From CAVSPO01 sp963730005 (GTDB lineage Bacteria; Actinomycetota; Actinomycetes; Propionibacteriales; Propionibacteriaceae), in assembly GCA_963730005.1 (NCBI GenBank), contig CAVSPO010000036.1, positions 62,001 to 126,000 of the forward strand: 64,000 nt of DNA. Reading direction: 5' to 3'. Of this stretch, positions 34,645 to 44,134 are shown piece by piece (within the stretch, counting starts at the first letter, position 1; each line of letters begins with the position of its first letter). Under the pieces are notes generated by a model. It made no database searches. It worked only from the letters and a program-made list of their open reading frames with translations, and was not told the origin of the DNA. A program made the position numbers and the translations under genes.

Positions 34645-34650
34645 AATCTA
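34645..34650 (-). promoter_or_regulatory. -10 element of nucS (leaderless)
   Basis: Minus-strand TAGATT, six bases, then the nucS ATG. Only 19 bp separate it from the divergent -10 at 34670, so each hexamer lies where the other promoter's -35 should be. Confidence 0.6.
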
Positions 34651-34669
34651 GCCCGCTTCCGGCACAGGT

Positions 34670-34675
34670 TAGACT
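34670..34675 (+). promoter_or_regulatory. -10 element of the zinc-ribbon gene (leaderless)
   Basis: TAGACT, six bases, then ATG 34682. Together with 34645-34650 it forms a compact bidirectional promoter. Confidence 0.6.
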
Positions 34676-34681
34676 GCGCCA

Positions 34682-34954
34682 ATGGGTCGACGAGTGAACA
34701 AGTACCTGCGTCCGGTGCAGCCGTTGCGCACCGGTGGCGCCACGTCGGCCGCCAAGATGGACGGCCGATGGATCATGCGCACTGTTGCCGCTGGCCAATC
34801 GGACAAGGACTACCGCTGCCCGGGCTGCGACGGCATAGTGGCCGCCGGGTCGCCGCACGTGGTGGCCTGGCCGGCCACTCCCCCACTCGGTTCCACCTCG
34901 GGCGTGGAGTTCCGGCGGCACTGGCACACCGCCTGCTGGACCAGACGTCGATGA
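34682..34954 (+). CDS. Small zinc-ribbon protein linked to nucS
   Basis: 90 aa. A basic N-terminus (MGRRVNKYLRPVQPLRTGG), then a possible metal site built from YRCPGCDG and the C-terminal HWHTACWTRR, that is CXXC plus His/Cys. Homologues beside nucS in other actinobacteria carry vague names such as ATP/GTP-binding protein, but I see no P-loop. Function unknown; its divergent promoter with nucS and overlap with the hydrolase gene (ATGA) are the main clues. Confidence 0.72.
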   Translation: MGRRVNKYLRPVQPLRTGGATSAAKMDGRWIMRTVAAGQSDKDYRCPGCDGIVAAGSPHVVAWPATPPLGSTSGVEFRRHWHTACWTRRR

Positions 34955-35733
34955 AGAATCTGCACCATCAGGTCGTGGGCGCCGGGCCGGAGACGGTGGT
35001 GTTCCTGCACGGATTGTTCGGTCAGGGCAAGAACCTGGGCACCATCGCCGCGAATCTGTCCGATCAGGCAACCTGCCTGCTGATGGACCTGCCGAACCAT
35101 GGCCGCTCGCCCTGGACGGTCTCGTTCGATCTCGACCTCTTCGCCGACCTGGTGGCCGGGCAGTTGCAGCTGCTGAAGATGCCGCGGCCGGTACTGCTGG
35201 TGGGCCACTCCCTGGGCGGCAAAGTGGCGATGCGGCTCACCGTGCGCTACCCGGAGCTGGTGAGCCGGCTGGCGGTCATCGACATTTCCCCCACGCAGAC
35301 CGTGGCCGCCCACGATTTCCGCCGGTTCGCGGACGCCATGCTGGCGTTGCCGCTGGAACAACTCACCTCTCGCCGCCAGGCCAGCGCGCTGCTGACACCC
35401 CAGGTGCCGAGCGGACAGGTCCGCGATTTTCTTCTGCAGAGCCTGCGGCGCGATGAACAGGGGCACTGGTTCTGGCTGATGAACCTGCGTCTGCTGAGCC
35501 AGAATCTCGACAAGGTGGCGGGCTGGCCACCACTGACAGGCAGCTGGCCAGGGCCGACGACATGGATCGTGGGCGGTGCCTCCGACTACGTCAGGCCTGA
35601 ACACGTGCCCATCTTCAAGGCGTACTTTCCGCGCTCCGAACTGGTGCGGGTCAAGGACGCGACCCACTGGGTCCATGCCGAACACCCCGCCGTCGTGACT
35701 GAGCGGCTGCGGTGCCTGCTCAACCGGCGGTGA
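34951..35733 (+). CDS. Alpha/beta-fold hydrolase
   Basis: 260 aa serine hydrolase of the YbfF/esterase type. Oxyanion segment VFLHGLFGQGKNLGT, LMDLPNHGRS, nucleophile elbow LVGHSLGGKVAM, an acid in the GGASDYVRPEH strand, and the catalytic His in DATHWVHAEHP. The substrate is not evident; YbfF relatives cleave short acyl and acyl-CoA esters. It overlaps the zinc-ribbon gene by four bases (ATGA), so they are co-translated, and its last 14 bases overlap the convergent cyclophilin gene. Confidence 0.85.
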   Translation: MKNLHHQVVGAGPETVVFLHGLFGQGKNLGTIAANLSDQATCLLMDLPNHGRSPWTVSFDLDLFADLVAGQLQLLKMPRPVLLVGHSLGGKVAMRLTVRYPELVSRLAVIDISPTQTVAAHDFRRFADAMLALPLEQLTSRRQASALLTPQVPSGQVRDFLLQSLRRDEQGHWFWLMNLRLLSQNLDKVAGWPPLTGSWPGPTTWIVGGASDYVRPEHVPIFKAYFPRSELVRVKDATHWVHAEHPAVVTERLRCLLNRR

Positions 35734-36430
35734 CCGCCCTGATCCGAGCCTCGCTGATCGGCTTGGGGCTTGCGGACGCATCGACACCCTGAGCGCCGAT
35801 GCTGGCGACGACGTAGATTGACTCGCTGTCGAGGTGGCCGAACACGGTGTACTTCGGCGGCAGCGGCGAATCTTGGTAGACGATGAAGAACTGCGAACCA
35901 TTCGTGTCGGGGCCGGAATTGGCCATCGCCACCGTGCCGGCGGGGTAGGTCTCGGTGCCCGTCAGCTCATCTGCGAACACGTAGCCCGGGCCGCCCTTTC
36001 CGCTGCCGGACGGGTCGCCGCACTGCAGGATGAAGATGCCGTGATCAACCAGCCGGTGGCAGGCTGTGTCATTGAAGAACCCCTGGCCGGCCAGTGACTC
36101 GAAGGACGCCGCCGCACACGGGGCGTTGGCCCGGTCCAGCGTCACCTGCACGTCGCCCTCGCTCAGCGCCAGTGAGTAGACGGCTTCACCGCTGCGCGGC
36201 ACCGACCGCGGGTCCGGCGGGTCCACAGGCTTGGCTGGGGTGCCATGAGGCGCGAACGTGCACGGGGCAGGCTCCTGGACTCCGGAGGCGTCGGAAGTCC
36301 CGGACGCGGGCAGCGCTTTCGAGGACGCCACCTGGGTCGGCGACGGCGCCGGTTGCGCGGCGCAGCCCGCGGTGAGTGACACCAAGGCCACTGCCAGCGT
36401 GCACCGTACCTGCATCTGGTTGAGGGGCAT
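35720..36430 (-). CDS. Cyclophilin-type peptidyl-prolyl isomerase lipoprotein
   Basis: 236 aa. Signal peptide with lipobox LTAGC, so anchored to the outer face of the membrane by Lgt-dependent acylation (lgt is in this window). After a Ser/Pro/Ala-rich spacer comes a cyclophilin domain: TACHRLVDHGIFILQCGDP with the active-site Arg, then GYVFADEL, VAMANSGPDTNGSQFFIVY and FGHLDS. Probably an extracytoplasmic folding factor. ATG 36430 has AGGAG eight bases upstream. Confidence 0.93.
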   Translation of the reverse strand: MPLNQMQVRCTLAVALVSLTAGCAAQPAPSPTQVASSKALPASGTSDASGVQEPAPCTFAPHGTPAKPVDPPDPRSVPRSGEAVYSLALSEGDVQVTLDRANAPCAAASFESLAGQGFFNDTACHRLVDHGIFILQCGDPSGSGKGGPGYVFADELTGTETYPAGTVAMANSGPDTNGSQFFIVYQDSPLPPKYTVFGHLDSESIYVVASIGAQGVDASASPKPISEARIRAVTAG

Positions 36431-36491
36431 GGGACTCCTGACTGTATTGGGCCGCATCGGCTCGCACGGCCGACTCCAGTAGTGCCAACTA

Positions 36492-36497
36492 TAGGAT
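36492..36497 (+). promoter_or_regulatory. -10 element of the cobalamin adenosyltransferase gene (leaderless)
   Basis: TAGGAT, seven bases, then ATG 36505. Confidence 0.55.
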
Positions 36498-36504
36498 CGA
36501 CCCC

Positions 36505-37137
36505 ATGGTCAACTTGACGCGCATCTACACCCGCACCGGCGATTCTGGGCAGACACGTCTGTCCGACAACACCCAGGTGCCCAAGACCGACCTGCGAGTG
36601 CAAGCGTACGGACAAGTGGACGAAACCAACTCGGCGCTGGGCGTCGCGCTTGCCCAAACTGACGTTCCCCAGCGACTGCGAGTGGTCCTGGCGCACATCC
36701 AGAACGAGCTCTTCGATGTTGGTGCGGACATCAGCTGCCCGGTGACGGCCGATCCGCCCTGGCAACCGCTGCGCGTGGACCAGGCGTCGATTGATCGGCT
36801 GGAGGCCTGGTGCGACGAATTCGGCGAGCAACTACCCAAGCTGCGTTCCTTCATTCTTCCTGGCGGCACTGCCTTGGCCGCTCAGCTGCACGTCGCGCGA
36901 ACCCTGGCACGAAGCGCCGAACGTTCCGCCTGGGCCGCCGCAGCGCAATTCGGGTTGGCAGCGACACCAGGCGTTGTGGACGGCGGCCTCAACCCATTGG
37001 CACTCACGTATCTGAACCGGCTGTCCGACCTGCTCTTCAACCTGGCCCGTCACGCCAACCAGGCTGCCAGCCACGACGAAACCCTGTGGGTGCCTGGCAC
37101 CGGCCGGACCAACCCGAACGCTCAGGGCACCCGGTAG
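36505..37137 (+). CDS. ATP:cob(I)alamin adenosyltransferase, PduO type
   Basis: Makes adenosylcobalamin, the cofactor of methylmalonyl-CoA mutase (210 aa). N-terminal ATP-binding RIYTRTGDSGQTRLSD, then AYGQVDETNSALG, FILPGGTALAAQLH, ARTLARSAER with the conserved Arg/Glu, and LNRLSDLLFNLARHAN. This is the PduO/MMAB fold, unrelated to CobA-type enzymes. Works with MeaB and the epimerase; its 3' end overlaps the convergent lipoate ligase gene by 16 bases. Confidence 0.95.
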   Translation: MVNLTRIYTRTGDSGQTRLSDNTQVPKTDLRVQAYGQVDETNSALGVALAQTDVPQRLRVVLAHIQNELFDVGADISCPVTADPPWQPLRVDQASIDRLEAWCDEFGEQLPKLRSFILPGGTALAAQLHVARTLARSAERSAWAAAAQFGLAATPGVVDGGLNPLALTYLNRLSDLLFNLARHANQAASHDETLWVPGTGRTNPNAQGTR

Positions 37138-38171
37138 GTCCACTCGGCAGTGGCGAATTTCTCCTCCACCAGGCGACGCGCTGTTTCCAGCTCCTGCCGG
37201 GTGTAGTCGGACTGGACACACCGGTAACGACTGCTGAAGAACTCGACGAACCGGCGCATGATCTCCTCGCGCGGCAAACCGGTCTGCGAGCGCATCGGGT
37301 CGACCCGCTTGTTGGCGCTTCTGGTCCCCTTGTCAGACAGCTTCTCCCGGCCGATCCGCAACACCTGCAACATCTTGTCGGCATCGATGTCGTAACTCAT
37401 CGTGACATGGTGCAGCAGCGTGCCATCCACGAAGCGACGCTGCGCGGCGCCCCCGATCTTGCCCTTGTCCGAGGCGATGTCGTTCAAGGGGACGTAGCGG
37501 GCATTCACCCCGACCTCGGCCAAAGCGCCGAGCACCCAGTCGTCCAGGAATGAGTAGGACTGCTCGAAGCTGAGCCCCTCAACCAGGGAGCTGGGCACGG
37601 TCAAGGAGTACGTGATGCAGTTGCCCGGCTCCATGAACATCGCCCCGCCCCCGGTGACTCTGCGCACCACGCGGATTCCGTACTTGCGGGCGTTCTCGTC
37701 GTCGATCTCGTTCTTCACCGACTGGAACGAGCCAATCACCACCAACGGCGAATCCCAATCCCAGAGCCGAAAGGTGGGACGCCGCAGTCCGGCGGCAAGC
37801 TGATGAGACATCACTTCGTCCAGGGCGACGTGCATCGCTGGGTCCATCGTGGTCGGTCCGATCACATCGAACTCCAGATCGTCCCAGCGCACGGCATGGC
37901 CAAGGGCCCGACGAACAGCGATACCGACAGCTTCGGGGCTGAAGCCGATCATCGCCACGTCGTCGTCCAACGCGTTCTCGATGGCCAGTGCCAGCTCCGG
38001 ACCGGTTGCTGAATCCGGCATTCCGTTGAGCGCATTGTTGATTTGTTCCAGCGCGGTGTCCGGTTCCAGAAAGAAGTCACCGGAGACGAAAGCGTTGGTC
38101 AACCTACCGTCCACGACGTCGACGTCAACGGCAACCAGCTTGCCGCCGCGCACTTTGTACTCTCCACGCAT
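37122..38171 (-). CDS. Lipoate-protein ligase family protein with N-terminal accessory domain
   Basis: 349 aa with permuted domain order. Residues 1-90 (GEYKVRGGKLVAVDVDV, AFVSGDFFLEPD) match the accessory domain that is C-terminal in E. coli LplA. The catalytic lipoyl-ligase domain follows: MDPAMHVALDEVMSHQL, LVVIGSFQSVKNEID, VVRRVTGGGAMFMEPGN and IGGAAQRRFVDGTLLHH. It should attach lipoate (or octanoate) to 2-oxoacid dehydrogenase or GcvH proteins; exact substrate unproven. ATG 38171 has AAGGAA upstream. Confidence 0.85.
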   Translation of the reverse strand: MRGEYKVRGGKLVAVDVDVVDGRLTNAFVSGDFFLEPDTALEQINNALNGMPDSATGPELALAIENALDDDVAMIGFSPEAVGIAVRRALGHAVRWDDLEFDVIGPTTMDPAMHVALDEVMSHQLAAGLRRPTFRLWDWDSPLVVIGSFQSVKNEIDDENARKYGIRVVRRVTGGGAMFMEPGNCITYSLTVPSSLVEGLSFEQSYSFLDDWVLGALAEVGVNARYVPLNDIASDKGKIGGAAQRRFVDGTLLHHVTMSYDIDADKMLQVLRIGREKLSDKGTRSANKRVDPMRSQTGLPREEIMRRFVEFFSSRYRCVQSDYTRQELETARRLVEEKFATAEWTYRVP

Positions 38172-38235
38172 TGGGTTCCTTGTCCGGGCGACGTAGCCCC
38201 TGGATCGGTGGGGTTTTCGAGATCCGCAGCCACGA

Positions 38236-38706
38236 TCAGTCGCGGAAATGCTCCCAATAGGTTGCCCCACCTGGCGGGGACGCTTCAAACCAGCTCAACA
38301 GACCGACCAGCGACCCTCGAGAGGTGGCCAGCTCCCAGGCCGATTGCGCCTCTGCGGCGTCGTTGGTCGCCAGTCGCAAGATGGTGGCATCCTGGCTGAG
38401 AGCCTCCAACTCGGTGCCCTGCGCCTCCCTTCGGCCAACCAACCGGGAGTGCGCACGGGGAAACACCACCTTGGGTCGGAAGGAAATGGAGAAAACGCGG
38501 TACCACTCCAGGAAATTCCCGTCATAGCGCGCCATTCCGGTCATCCAACCAGTGGCTCCCTCAGAATCGGCCGGCCGCAAATCACAGTCGAAGACGCCGC
38601 CACGGGAAGAAAGCCAGCGGCGGCGCAAGAACAACATCATGAGGCTCAGGGCGCACACGAGCAGCACAAGCCCAACCACCACCTCGGCGCCCGCCAGCCA
38701 ACTCAT
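38236..38706 (-). CDS. DUF2550 membrane protein
   Basis: 156 aa with one N-terminal membrane helix (VVVGLVLLVCALSLMMLFL) followed by a soluble domain: RGGVFDCDLRP, GWMTGMARYDGNFLEWYRVFS and RREAQGTELEAL. This is the DUF2550 protein that follows atpC in mycobacteria (Rv1312). A PH-like fold has been suggested for the family; function is unknown. ATG 38706 is preceded by a leaderless-type TAAGTT, so it can be expressed apart from the atp operon. Confidence 0.85.
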   Translation of the reverse strand: MSWLAGAEVVVGLVLLVCALSLMMLFLRRRWLSSRGGVFDCDLRPADSEGATGWMTGMARYDGNFLEWYRVFSISFRPKVVFPRAHSRLVGRREAQGTELEALSQDATILRLATNDAAEAQSAWELATSRGSLVGLLSWFEASPPGGATYWEHFRD

Positions 38707-38712
38707 GGCAGC

Positions 38713-38718
38713 AACTTA
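38713..38718 (-). promoter_or_regulatory. -10 element of the DUF2550 gene (leaderless)
   Basis: Minus-strand TAAGTT, six bases (GCTGCC), then the ATG at 38706. Confidence 0.45.
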
Positions 38719-38736
38719 CCCCCAGCAGACGCTGGA

Positions 38737-38771
38737 GCCCAGCCATTCAGATGAACTCCTCATGGCTGGGC
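38737..38771 (-). terminator. Hairpin after atpC
   Basis: A 10-bp perfect stem (GCCCAGCCAT and its complement) with a 15-base loop between atpC and the DUF2550 promoter. No U tract follows, so it may be a pause, processing or partial termination site. Confidence 0.5.
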
Positions 38772-38802
38772 CCCGGCGAAGACGACTGTTCGTCAGTGAC
38801 GG

Positions 38803-39216
38803 TCAGGCATTCAACTCCCTCAGCTTGCTACCTGCCTTGATCTGGCTGACCAAACGGTTGTAAAGGTGCTGGTCGACATCCGACAGCTCACCCTGCTCCA
38901 ACTTCTCGTACAGCGCCGCGATCTCGGAGTGGGCGTCGTCCACCGAAACGTTGCGAGCCAGCTCGGCAGAGTCGGACAGCAGGGAGACGTGGTCCTTCCA
39001 CACAGAGACGAAGCCACCACTGACTGCGAGGATGTCACGGGTGCCGTCCGGGGACACCACCTCGGCTGCACAAGGAACGACCACGCCCATGAAGGCCTGA
39101 TGCCCCGGCAAAATGCCCACATCGCCCTCAGTGGTGCGGACCAGGATGCTGATCGCCCGGCCTTGCCAGAGCAGACCACCAGGCGAGACCACTGACACCT
39201 TCAGCGGTTCTGACAT
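38803..39216 (-). CDS. atpC: F1 ATP synthase epsilon subunit
   Basis: Rotor subunit of the F1 stalk, which couples rotation and can inhibit ATP hydrolysis (137 aa). N-terminal beta sandwich KVSVVSPGGLLWQGRA, TTEGDVGILPGHQAF, VSGGFVSVWKDHVSLLSDSA, followed by a C-terminal two-helix part (DAHSEIAALYEKLEQGEL). It starts at ATG 39216, two bases after the atpD stop. Last atp gene. Confidence 0.95.
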   Translation of the reverse strand: MSEPLKVSVVSPGGLLWQGRAISILVRTTEGDVGILPGHQAFMGVVVPCAAEVVSPDGTRDILAVSGGFVSVWKDHVSLLSDSAELARNVSVDDAHSEIAALYEKLEQGELSDVDQHLYNRLVSQIKAGSKLRELNA

Positions 39217-39218
39217 GC

Positions 39219-40673
39219 CTAGTCACCCTTCTTCAGTTTGTCCCACTTCTTCATCACGTCATCCATACCGCCAACGTTGAAGAACGCCTGTTCGGGGATC
39301 TCGTCACAATCCCCGTCACAGATTGCCTTGAAGGCCGAGACGGTCTGGGCCACCGGCACGGTCGAACCGGGAACCTGGGTGAACTTCTCGGCCACGTAGA
39401 AGTTCTGCGAGAGGAACTGCTGGACGCGGCGAGCACGTGCCACCACGATCTTGTCCTCTTCGCCGAGCTCGTCAATGCCGAGAATGGCAATGATGTCCTG
39501 CAACTCCTTGTTGCGCTGCAGGATCTGCTTGACCCGGGTCGCCGTCTCATAGTGCTCCTGGCCGACATGCTCCGGAGCCAGAATGCGGCTGGTTGAGGTC
39601 AGCGGATCAACTGCGGGGTAGATGCCACGCGATGCGATGTCACGACTGAGCTCCGTCGTGGCATCCAGGTGCGCGAACGTTGTCGCCGGCGCCGGATCCG
39701 TGTAGTCGTCAGCTGGCACGTAGATGGCCTGCAAGGACGTGATCGAGTGACCCTTGGTCGAGGTGATTCGCTCCTGCAACTTGCCCATCTCGTCGGCCAG
39801 GGTCGGCTGGTAACCCACTGCAGACGGCATCCGCCCGAGCAGCGTGGACACCTCCGAGCCTGCCTGGGTGAACCGGAAGATGTTGTCGATGAACAGCAGC
39901 ACGTCCTGGTTCTCGACGTCACGGAAGTGCTCAGCCATCGTCAGTGCGCTCAGGGCGACGCGCAGACGGGTGCCGGGCGGTTCGTCCATCTGGCCGAACA
40001 CCATCGCGGTGTCCTTGAGCACGTCGGCCTCGACCATCTCGTTGTACAGGTCGTTGCCCTCACGGGTGCGCTCCCCCACGCCGGCGAACACCGAAGTACC
40101 GCCGAAGTTGTGGGCAATGCGGAAGATCATTTCCTGGATCAACACGGTCTTGCCGACGCCTGCGCCCCCGAACAGGCCGATCTTGCCACCCTGCACATAC
40201 GGGGTCAGCAGGTCGAGCACCTTGATGCCGGTCTCCAGCATCTTGGACTCGGGCTCGAGCTGGTCAAACGCCGGCGGATCGCGATGAATGGGCCAGCGCT
40301 CGGTGATCTCCAGGCTGGCAGTGTCAGCGTTGAGGCACTCACCCGTCACGTTCCACACATGGCCCTTGGCGACGTTACCTACCGGCACTGAGATCGGTGT
40401 TCCGGTGTCACGCACGGCGGCGCCGCGGCGCAACCCGTCGGTTGGCTTGAGAGAGATGCAGCGCACGCAGTCATCACCGATCTGCAGCTCGACCTCGAGG
40501 TGGATGGTGCGCGTTTCGTGCCCATCATCGATGTCGACCAGCAGGTCGTTGTAGATCGCGGGGAGCTGGTTGGTCGGAAACTCAACGTCGACGACGGAGC
40601 CGATGACCCGCTTGACACGTCCGACGCCCGGTGTTCCGGTCTGCTCCGCGCTCGCAACAGCAGTGGCAGTCAT
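39219..40673 (-). CDS. atpD: F1 ATP synthase beta subunit
   Basis: Catalytic subunit of F1 (484 aa). Walker A is GLFGGAGVGKTVLIQE, then the catalytic Glu in GVGERTREGNDLY, Walker B LLFIDNIFRFTQAG, and the DELSEED region replaced by LGIDELGEEDK. The start at ATG 40673 (TATAVASAEQTGTPG) has AGGAG about 12 bases upstream; the open frame continues into atpG without similarity. Confidence 0.98.
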   Translation of the reverse strand: MTATAVASAEQTGTPGVGRVKRVIGSVVDVEFPTNQLPAIYNDLLVDIDDGHETRTIHLEVELQIGDDCVRCISLKPTDGLRRGAAVRDTGTPISVPVGNVAKGHVWNVTGECLNADTASLEITERWPIHRDPPAFDQLEPESKMLETGIKVLDLLTPYVQGGKIGLFGGAGVGKTVLIQEMIFRIAHNFGGTSVFAGVGERTREGNDLYNEMVEADVLKDTAMVFGQMDEPPGTRLRVALSALTMAEHFRDVENQDVLLFIDNIFRFTQAGSEVSTLLGRMPSAVGYQPTLADEMGKLQERITSTKGHSITSLQAIYVPADDYTDPAPATTFAHLDATTELSRDIASRGIYPAVDPLTSTSRILAPEHVGQEHYETATRVKQILQRNKELQDIIAILGIDELGEEDKIVVARARRVQQFLSQNFYVAEKFTQVPGSTVPVAQTVSAFKAICDGDCDEIPEQAFFNVGGMDDVMKKWDKLKKGD

Positions 40674-40677
40674 TGAC

Positions 40678-41577
40678 TCAGTTCTCCTGTCCACTGTCGG
40701 CCAGCGCACCAGCGCCACCGACGATTTCGTTGATTTCCTGGGTGATCTCGGCCTGCCGAGCTTGGTTGGCGTCGCGCGTCAACTGCTCGATCAGGCTCTT
40801 CGCATTGTCGGTGGCCGAGTGCATGGCCTGCTGCCGAGCGGCGACCTCGGAAGCTGCTGACTCCACGAGCCCATAGTAAATGCGGCTCTGCACATACATC
40901 GGCAGCAGCGCATCCAGCACCGTGGCGGCATCCGGTTCGAAGTCATAGGTCTGTCGAGGCCCTGAGCCCCCCTCAGAAATGACCATCTCCAAAGGCAACA
41001 AACGCATGATTCGTGGCGATTGACTGACCATGGAGTTGAACTTGGTGAAGACGACATGCAGCTCGTCGACACCACCGTCATCAGCATCCTTGAGGAACTG
41101 CTCGATGATCAGTTCGCCGATCTCCTTGGCTGCGTTGAACTCGGGATTCTCGCTGAAACCCATCCAGGCGCGTACCGGACGACGATCGCGGAAAGTGAAG
41201 TAGTCCGCCGCCTTTCGCCCCGTCGTGTAAAGATCAACTTCCTTGCCCGCAGCAGTCAGCCTCTCTATCAGGCCCTCGGCCATACGGATGACGTTGGATG
41301 AGTAGGCACCAGCCAGCCCACGGTCGGAGCTGATGACCAACAGCGCTGCACGCCGAGGGTTCTCGGCTTCCACCGTCAGCGGATGTGCGATATCGGTGTG
41401 GCCTGCGACCATGGCCACTGCCCCGACCAACTCATCGTTGAACGGCTCCGACTGTTTGGCTTTGACCTGGGCCTTGGTCACCCGTGAGGCCGCAATCATT
41501 TCCATGGCCTTGGTGATCTTCATGGTCGCGGTGACGGACTTCCGTCGCTCGCGAAGCTCGCGGAGAGTTGCCGGCAT
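40678..41577 (-). CDS. atpG: F1 ATP synthase gamma subunit
   Basis: Central rotating shaft of F1 (299 aa). The N-terminal coiled-coil RELRERRKSVTATMKITKAM, the middle SSDRGLAGAYSSN, and the C-terminal ATDNAKSLIEQLTRDANQAR are all typical. ATG 41577 follows the atpA stop by four bases. Confidence 0.97.
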   Translation of the reverse strand: MPATLRELRERRKSVTATMKITKAMEMIAASRVTKAQVKAKQSEPFNDELVGAVAMVAGHTDIAHPLTVEAENPRRAALLVISSDRGLAGAYSSNVIRMAEGLIERLTAAGKEVDLYTTGRKAADYFTFRDRRPVRAWMGFSENPEFNAAKEIGELIIEQFLKDADDGGVDELHVVFTKFNSMVSQSPRIMRLLPLEMVISEGGSGPRQTYDFEPDAATVLDALLPMYVQSRIYYGLVESAASEVAARQQAMHSATDNAKSLIEQLTRDANQARQAEITQEINEIVGGAGALADSGQEN

Positions 41578-41581
41578 GTGT

Positions 41582-43222
<1,641 letters not shown>

Positions 43223-43244
43223 TGCGCCCCTACTCTCTCCCGCT

Positions 43245-43294
43245 GCTCCGGCCTTGCGGGCCTGTCCATTCCGCCGGCCCAAGCGGGCCGGAGC
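43245..43294. repeat. Inverted repeat in the atpH-atpA gap
   Basis: GCTCCGGCC at 43245-43253 is mirrored by GGCCGGAGC at 43286-43294, with a further GGGCC/GGCCC pair inside the loop. It lies in the only large gap of the atp operon and could be an mRNA stem-loop adjusting stability or translation of atpA, the most abundant subunit pair in F1 being alpha/beta. Confidence 0.5.
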
Positions 43295-43330
43295 TGTCTG
43301 CTTTGTTGCTCCCCCAGGAGCCTGTCCTGC

Positions 43331-44131
43331 TCAACTGATCTGACGGCTGGCACCTGCCAGTTTGGCGGCCAGCGTGCCATCAATGACCTCGTCACGTACT
43401 TCCACTCGCACACCACCGAGGACGCCCTGGTCCACTCGCGCTTCAAGGTCGAACTCCACACCATAGATACGACGCAACTCCCGCAGGATCCGTTCCCGCT
43501 GGTCTGGCGTCATCGCAACGGCGGTGGTCACCTTGGCGACAGTGCGCGCTCGCAGCTCCGCAATCATGTCGAGAAACATCCGGAGACGCTGTTCATACCC
43601 GTTGTTGCGCCCCTGCAAGGCACGCCTCGCCAACCCTGCAGTACCGAACTTGGCCTTTGTCGCCAGCAAGTCATCGACCAGGACTCTCTTTTCCTCCAAC
43701 GTCCGATAGGGATCGTCAAGAGCCCGCAACAAGTCGGAGTTGGACTCCACCGCCTTCAAGAACTCGAGCAATTCCTGGCGAACCACCTCGATGTTCATGT
43801 CGCTCTCGGCCTCGGACGCACGGATTGACATCCGGACCGCCTGATAATCGATGGCAGCGGCCAGCGCCGTCCCGCTCGACCACGGGTGCACTGCGGCAAC
43901 CCTGACCATCGACACCGCTGCTGCCGAGACACGGCCACCCAGCAACGCGTCCACCAACCGCTCACGCTCGACGGCGGTGGCATTGGGATCGGTGAGCGCC
44001 TGCCGAAGCTGGTACCCCGATTCCAACGCCCCAGCGATGTTGAACAGATCGATCGCCAGCGCGTGACTCGGGGTGAGCTGATCAGCGAATTCGGTGATAG
44101 GCCGATACTCCGGGTGGGTTTGCACGCTCAT
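43331..44131 (-). CDS. atpH: F1 ATP synthase delta subunit
   Basis: Peripheral-stalk (OSCP-like) subunit connecting F1 to the b subunits (266 aa, longer than the ~177 aa E. coli protein but usual for actinobacteria). The N-terminal part is helical with LFNIAGALESGYQLRQAL and DPNATAVERERLVDALL; the family end motif is QGVLGGVRVEVRDEVIDGT. It starts at ATG 44131, three bases after the atpF stop. Confidence 0.95.
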   Translation of the reverse strand: MSVQTHPEYRPITEFADQLTPSHALAIDLFNIAGALESGYQLRQALTDPNATAVERERLVDALLGGRVSAAAVSMVRVAAVHPWSSGTALAAAIDYQAVRMSIRASEAESDMNIEVVRQELLEFLKAVESNSDLLRALDDPYRTLEEKRVLVDDLLATKAKFGTAGLARRALQGRNNGYEQRLRMFLDMIAELRARTVAKVTTAVAMTPDQRERILRELRRIYGVEFDLEARVDQGVLGGVRVEVRDEVIDGTLAAKLAGASRQIS

Positions 44132-44134
44132 CTA

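Noticed and set aside
43223..43282. N-terminal extension of atpA by 20 residues (starting GRRNGQARKAG)
   Set aside because: The extra segment overlaps the inverted repeat and has no counterpart in the alpha-subunit family, which begins at SELTIRTDEIRDAL.
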